Shown here one piece after another: positions 59,561-64,000 of a DNA stretch of 64,000 nt. The notes below the pieces were generated by a model. It had not been told where the DNA came from and ran no database searches. It saw only the letters and a program-made list of their open reading frames with translations. Source of the stretch: Caulobacter sp. Lineage in GTDB: Bacteria > Pseudomonadota > Alphaproteobacteria > Caulobacterales > Caulobacteraceae. A program made the position numbers and the translations under genes. The first letter of the stretch is position 1, and each line of letters opens with the position of its first letter. The stretch lies in assembly GCA_030645575.1 (NCBI GenBank), contig JAUSMJ010000064.1, forward strand, positions 1-64,000. Direction: 5' to 3'.

Positions 59561-60697
59561 ATGCGTGAGGTGACCGACTTCAGCCAGGGCGACCATGACG
59601 GGGTCGTGACCCAGCTTCATGACTCGGCGCTGGGTGACCGGTCCTGGTCATCGACCATGGAACATATCGCGGCGTTGTTTCGCAGCCAGTCGGTCATCCT
59701 CAGCCTGTATGGCCCCGACAACGGCGTCTTTTCGGTGGAGTCATTCAGTCCACGGTCGCGTGAGTCCGCGCTGGAATTCTACGCCAGCGACGTGTTCGCC
59801 CAGGACCCGCGCGGCGCCTACTTTTTCGCCGCGCCCGGCGGGTCGATCTACTACGACCACATGCTCTACGATCTGGAGGAAATGGGCCGCAACCGGTGGG
59901 TCCGTGAAACCTGCGACATCCTGGGCGTCACCTACCAGCTCGGCGCCCAGCTGCGGCTGCCGGGCGGGCTGAGGGGCGCGTTCGGGATCCTGTCGAGCGA
60001 GCTCGAAGGCCACGCCTCGGCCGCGGCGATCCGCGCCTTTCACCGCCTGGCGCCACACATCGAGCAGGCCTGCGCCCTGGGGCTGGTGATCGAGCGCGAG
60101 GCGGCGACCCGCCTGGCCCTGCTGGAGGCGCTGGCCGCGAAGGCCGACGGCGTGATCCTCCTCGACCGGGCCGGGGGGACGACCTTCATCAACGACGTGG
60201 CGCAGGCGATCCTCGGCAGCGGCGACGGGCTGGCGCTGAACGCCGGCGTCTTCGGCGCCCGCCGTCTCCCCGAAACCCGCCAGCTGCAGCGGATCGTCGC
60301 GACGGCGCTGGCCTGCGCCAGCCAGTCCGGCGCCGCGCCCGGCGGCCGCGTCCTGGTCAGCCGGCCGTCGGGCAAACACCCCTATGTCGTCACGGCGATG
60401 GCCGCGCCCGCCAACGAGCGGTTCCTGTCCGGGCACGCGGTCGCCTGCATCGTCCATATCCAGGACCTGGCCGCGAACAGGCTCCCGTCGCGGGACTCCC
60501 TACAGGCCGTGTTCGGCCTGACCGGGCGCGAAACGGACCTGGCTGTCGAGCTGGTGCGATGCGCCGATCTCGGCCGGGCCGCGGCCAACAGCGGCATGTC
60601 GCTGAACACCGCCCGCAATCACCTGCATGGCATCCTGGTCAAGACCGGCGCGCGCGGACAGACCGACGTGATCCAGCTGCTCGGCCGCCTGCCCTGA
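59561..60697 (+). CDS. LuxR-family HTH transcriptional regulator
   Basis: C-terminal GLTGRETDLAVELVRCADLGRAAANSGMSLNTARNHLHGILVKTGARGQTDVIQLL; N-terminal sensory region. Confidence 0.88.
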   Translation: MREVTDFSQGDHDGVVTQLHDSALGDRSWSSTMEHIAALFRSQSVILSLYGPDNGVFSVESFSPRSRESALEFYASDVFAQDPRGAYFFAAPGGSIYYDHMLYDLEEMGRNRWVRETCDILGVTYQLGAQLRLPGGLRGAFGILSSELEGHASAAAIRAFHRLAPHIEQACALGLVIEREAATRLALLEALAAKADGVILLDRAGGTTFINDVAQAILGSGDGLALNAGVFGARRLPETRQLQRIVATALACASQSGAAPGGRVLVSRPSGKHPYVVTAMAAPANERFLSGHAVACIVHIQDLAANRLPSRDSLQAVFGLTGRETDLAVELVRCADLGRAAANSGMSLNTARNHLHGILVKTGARGQTDVIQLLGRLP

Positions 60698-60851
60698 TCG
60701 GCCGCGCCGACCTGGTCCGAACGGACCAGCCGCGAAGCCTCGACTCCACATGATCCCGGGCAGAACTTTCGTCGATGTCGGGTCTCGCCGTGGCGCGGCC
60801 GAAAGGGCGCGCGGGATGCGCCGGAACGTCGAATCCATTCGAGGGGGCTCC

Positions 60852-61433
60852 ATGAAAATCAGGACGCTGTTCAAACTCGCCGCCGTCGGCAGTCTGCTGG
60901 CCGCCGGGTCCGTGATGGCCCAGGACGCCAGCCGGCCGCAGGAACCGGGCCGGCCCATGCTCTGTCCCCACCCGACGGGCGAGACGCTGGTCGCCAGCGG
61001 GTCCAGCCTGTTCGCCGGCGACGTGAACGCCACCGTCACCTCGAACATGACCGGCCTGGCGAGCCCGGTCCTGAACAAGCACCACCCCTACACCTTCCGC
61101 TGGAAGTCGCCGGCCTGCTGCAAGATCATGGGCGCGACGCTGACCATCACGCTCAAGGCCATCAGCGCGGGCACGTCCAACACCAGTTCGGACGCCGGCA
61201 ACGACATGATCGGCATCTACCACAACGGGGCCGGCCTTCCCGGCGTTGGCGGCTACATCTTCCCCAATTCGCCATTCCCGGCGGGGACGACGGTGACCAG
61301 GACCTTCAACCTGACCCCGGCCCAGATCGCCACGCTCAATCTCGACGGCGACAACCGGCTGACCTTCAACACCCAGGACGACACGATGGTCACGTCGGCC
61401 AAACTGGTGCTCAACCGCTGCTGCATCAAATAG
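60852..61433 (+). CDS. hypothetical secreted protein with two vicinal Cys-Cys pairs
   Basis: MKIRTLFKLAAVGSLLAAGSVMAQ signal; SPACCKIMG and C-terminal LNRCCIK. Confidence 0.7.
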   Translation: MKIRTLFKLAAVGSLLAAGSVMAQDASRPQEPGRPMLCPHPTGETLVASGSSLFAGDVNATVTSNMTGLASPVLNKHHPYTFRWKSPACCKIMGATLTITLKAISAGTSNTSSDAGNDMIGIYHNGAGLPGVGGYIFPNSPFPAGTTVTRTFNLTPAQIATLNLDGDNRLTFNTQDDTMVTSAKLVLNRCCIK

Positions 61434-61491
61434 ACCTGTCGCTCCGGACGGCCGGGCCGGTGGCTCCCTTCAGAAGACTGCCGAGGCGATC

Positions 61492-62427
61492 GTGACCTTC
61501 ACCAGACGAACAGCGCTTGGGGCCGTGGCCTGGCTGGCCCTGGCCCGCCCGGGGCTGGCGGCGACGCCCGCGGCGGCCGGCCCTTACGAGGGCCTGAAGA
61601 AGACCATCGCCGTGGACCCGTTCCAGGCGACCGACGCCGTGGGCGGCACGGTCACCTCCGACGGCATGACGGCCATGCTGACCGAGGCGCTCGTGCGCGA
61701 CGGGCGGTTCGTCGTGGTGGAGCGGCCGGGCCTCGGCGGCGTCCAGGCCGAGCAGCAACTGGCGGGCGTCGTCCCCGAGACCGCGGCGCAGGCCGGCGGC
61801 CTGATCGGCGCCAGCGCCATCGTGCGCGGCGCGGTGACCAAGTACGAGGCCGCCGCCAGTGGAGGCGGCGTCGGCGTCGGCGGACCGATGGGCGCCCTGC
61901 TGGCCGGCCGCGCGGGGCTCAAGAGCCAGAAGGCGGTCATGGAGATTTCGCTGCGGCTGATCGACACCACCACCGGCCAGGTCATTGCGACCTCGAAGGC
62001 CCAGGGCTCGGCCTCCTCGTCCAGCGCCGACGCGGGCGTGATCAACCCCTTCACCGGCGCCTCCGTCGGCGCTGGAACCTTCCACGCCACCCCGATAGGC
62101 CAGGCCGGCGAGGACGCCATCGTCAGGGCCGTGGAGCAGATCGCCGCCGGCATGCGCAACGTGCCCTGGTCGGCGCAGGTCATCGAGGCCGAGGGCGGCC
62201 GGGTCTATGTCAACGCCGGCGCCGACCGCAATGTTCAGGCCGGAACCGTCCTGACCGTCTATCGCCGGGGCAGAGTGTTCACAGATCCCTCGACCGGCGT
62301 GGTGCTGGACGTGGACCTGGAGCGGATCGGGACCATCCGGATCGAGGGGGTGCGCGAGCGCCTGTCCACGGCCGCCATCGTCGCCGGCGAAGCCCCCGCC
62401 CGCGGCGATCTTCTGCGGCTGGAATAG
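61492..62427 (+). CDS. CsgG/HfaB-family protein
   Basis: LKKTIAVDPFQ..MTAMLTEALVRDGRFVVVERPGLGGVQAEQQLAG, GGLIGASAIVRGAVTKYE, VMEISLRLIDTTTGQVIATSKAQGSAS; GTG start. Confidence 0.85.
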   Translation: MTFTRRTALGAVAWLALARPGLAATPAAAGPYEGLKKTIAVDPFQATDAVGGTVTSDGMTAMLTEALVRDGRFVVVERPGLGGVQAEQQLAGVVPETAAQAGGLIGASAIVRGAVTKYEAAASGGGVGVGGPMGALLAGRAGLKSQKAVMEISLRLIDTTTGQVIATSKAQGSASSSSADAGVINPFTGASVGAGTFHATPIGQAGEDAIVRAVEQIAAGMRNVPWSAQVIEAEGGRVYVNAGADRNVQAGTVLTVYRRGRVFTDPSTGVVLDVDLERIGTIRIEGVRERLSTAAIVAGEAPARGDLLRLE

Positions 62428-62495
62428 CCCGGCCGGAACTCTGTCCCGGATGGATCGCCAGCGCCAGGCGAGACCGACGAAGGGCGATGGCGCAA

Positions 62496-63635
62496 TCAGA
62501 TACTGTCCGCCGGAAGGGGAATGCTCTCGAGCGCGACCTTCGTTCCGGGGTGATTGTCGGCGATGACAACCAGCGCCCCCAGTTGTTTGGCGAGCGATCC
62601 GACGATGACCGTGCCGAGGCCGCCCTTGCGCACCGCCACCACCGGCCCGCGGCCGACGCCGTCGTCGGCCACCGACAGGGTCCAGCCCGCCGCGTCGCTG
62701 TCGTAGCCGACCACGACCTCGCCGCCCCGGTCTCCCGGAAAGGCGTGCTTGAGGGCGTTGATCACCAGTTCGGTGACGATCAGGCCCAGGCTGACCGCCT
62801 CGTGCGAGGTGACGGTGGCCTCGTCCGCCGCGACCCGGATGGTCAGGGGCCGCGAGTCGCGGATCATCGAGGCGGCCAGGCTTTCGCAGAGCTTGACCAG
62901 ATAGGGGCCGACCTCGACGTCGCCGAGGCTGGCCTGCAGCAGCTGCTGCACGGCGGCGACGGACATCACCCGGTCGTGGGCGTCGCGCAGGTGCAGGCGG
63001 GTTTCCTCCGACTTCACCGTGCGCGCCTTGAGCAGCAGGACGCTGGCGATGATCTGCAGGCTGTTGGCCACCCGGTGCTGCATCTCCTGCAGCAGGATCG
63101 CGCGCTCGTGCAGCAGCGCGTCCTTCTCCAGCAGCAGGGTGACGTTCAGCTGCTCGATGCGGCGCACGTCGGTGACGTCGTTGACGGTCAGCAGGACGCG
63201 CGCGTGCAGCTTGTCGTCGTAGATGATGTTCTGCACGTTCACGACCAGGCGGCGCGGCTCTGTTCCGGGTCGAAGCAGTTCGGTCTCGTAGTCGCCGAGC
63301 GGCTCGCCGCCGAGCAGCGCGCTCTCCAGCATCAAGCGAACGTAGGGCATGTCCCACTCGCCCTCGCCGATCTCGGACAGCGGGCGTGTCTCGACCTGGT
63401 CCGGATCGAGGTCGAAGGTGGTGAAGAAGGACCGCGTCGCCGATACGACCCGCAGATCACTGTCGAACAGCAGCAGCGGCAGATGGGAGGTCTCGAGCAG
63501 GGCGCGGGCCAGGCTCGTGGCGGTCGCGGCGTCGCTTGTCGCTGTCGCGGCCACGCTTGTCGCCGTCGCGGCTTCGCTCGTCGCCGTGGCGGCAAGGCTC
63601 GTGGCCGCCGCGGCCTGGAGTGTTGGGTTTGTCAC
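62496..63635 (-). CDS. PAS-containing HWE/HisKA_2-type sensor histidine kinase
   Basis: LHERAILLQEMQHRVANSLQIIASVLLLKAR..HLRDAHDRVMSVAAVQQLL, VTELVINALKHAFP, SVADDGVGRG; GTG start inferred. Confidence 0.88.
   Translation of the reverse strand: MTNPTLQAAAATSLAATATSEAATATSVAATATSDAATATSLARALLETSHLPLLLFDSDLRVVSATRSFFTTFDLDPDQVETRPLSEIGEGEWDMPYVRLMLESALLGGEPLGDYETELLRPGTEPRRLVVNVQNIIYDDKLHARVLLTVNDVTDVRRIEQLNVTLLLEKDALLHERAILLQEMQHRVANSLQIIASVLLLKARTVKSEETRLHLRDAHDRVMSVAAVQQLLQASLGDVEVGPYLVKLCESLAASMIRDSRPLTIRVAADEATVTSHEAVSLGLIVTELVINALKHAFPGDRGGEVVVGYDSDAAGWTLSVADDGVGRGPVVAVRKGGLGTVIVGSLAKQLGALVVIADNHPGTKVALESIPLPADSI
63511..63615. repeat. Five in-frame 21-bp tandem repeats within the histidine kinase 5' end
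   Basis: AGGCTCGTGGCGGTCGCGGCG / TCGCTTGTCGCTGTCGCGGCC / ACGCTTGTCGCCGTCGCGGCT / TCGCTCGTCGCCGTGGCGGCA / AGGCTCGTGGCCGCCGCGGCC. Confidence 0.9.
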
Positions 63636-63784
63636 GAACAGGGTCCTCGACCACCGCGGGCTGCCGGAGCGAAAGCCCAACCGGGATCGATGCAGGTCTG
63701 GATGGCCGGGCCGGGCGGGCCCGCGCGCTGTCATGATTACTATAGCACGGATGCCTGTCAGGCGGCGGTCTGATTTCGCCGGCC

Positions 63785-64000
63785 TCAGTGCGCCCCGGCC
63801 AGCACCACCCCGACGAGAACGGCCGCGTACTGCACCGCCGCCGCCGCGACCACATGGCCGTGCCAGACAGCCCGGCGGAAATGGAACTTCTTCATCAGGT
63901 AGAAGATCACGCCGGTCGAATACAGCAGCCCGCCGATGCCCAGCAGCATCAGGGCGACCCAGGACACGCTGTCGATCATCGGTTTGATGGCCACCAGCAC
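63785..64000 (-). CDS. hemolysin III/PAQR family membrane protein (C-terminal part; 5' beyond window)
   Basis: ..WVALMLLGIGGLLYSTGVIFYLMKKFHFRRAVWHGHVVAAAAVQYAAVL; HGHV..H-type C-terminal region. Confidence 0.75.
   Translation of the reverse strand: MLVAIKPMIDSVSWVALMLLGIGGLLYSTGVIFYLMKKFHFRRAVWHGHVVAAAAVQYAAVLVGVVLAGAH

Noticed and set aside
63511-63615. Possible CRISPR-like direct repeats
   Set aside because: Contiguous 21-bp in-frame coding repeats without spacers.

Overview
This 64 kb, high-GC window reads as an alphaproteobacterial chromosome segment, Caulobacterales-like by gene content and intergenic repeats (inference). Most of it is ordinary housekeeping DNA: dapF, carA/carB, murI, ffh, rpsP-rimM-trmD-rplS, leuC/leuD/leuB, gpsA-tsaD, hemC-hemD-mitofilin-like-hemY and a tRNA-Thr(CGT). 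It also carries enzymes: tandem prolyl oligopeptidases, a haloalkane dehalogenase, a sulfatase with a formylglycine-generating-enzyme-like lipoprotein, an M3 peptidase, and others. The clearest accessory region is a ~5.2 kb, visibly AT-richer island (about 21.6-26.9 kb). It is bracketed by perfect 30-bp inverted copies of an intergenic palindrome and contains a serine-recombinase remnant, a conjugation-ATPase remnant, two HTH regulators and an intact two-gene unit: an MvdD/graspetide-like ATP-grasp ligase plus a DUF6624-like protein. That pair is my best candidate for an undescribed system. Other points of interest: operator-like palindromes upstream of PadR, XRE and Phd-type regulators, a predicted exported FGE that keeps its catalytic cysteine pair, and several families of interspersed palindromes, including GGGACA-type doublets resembling REP/BIME elements with no transposase in the window. 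All family calls come from reading the translations; no database search was run.
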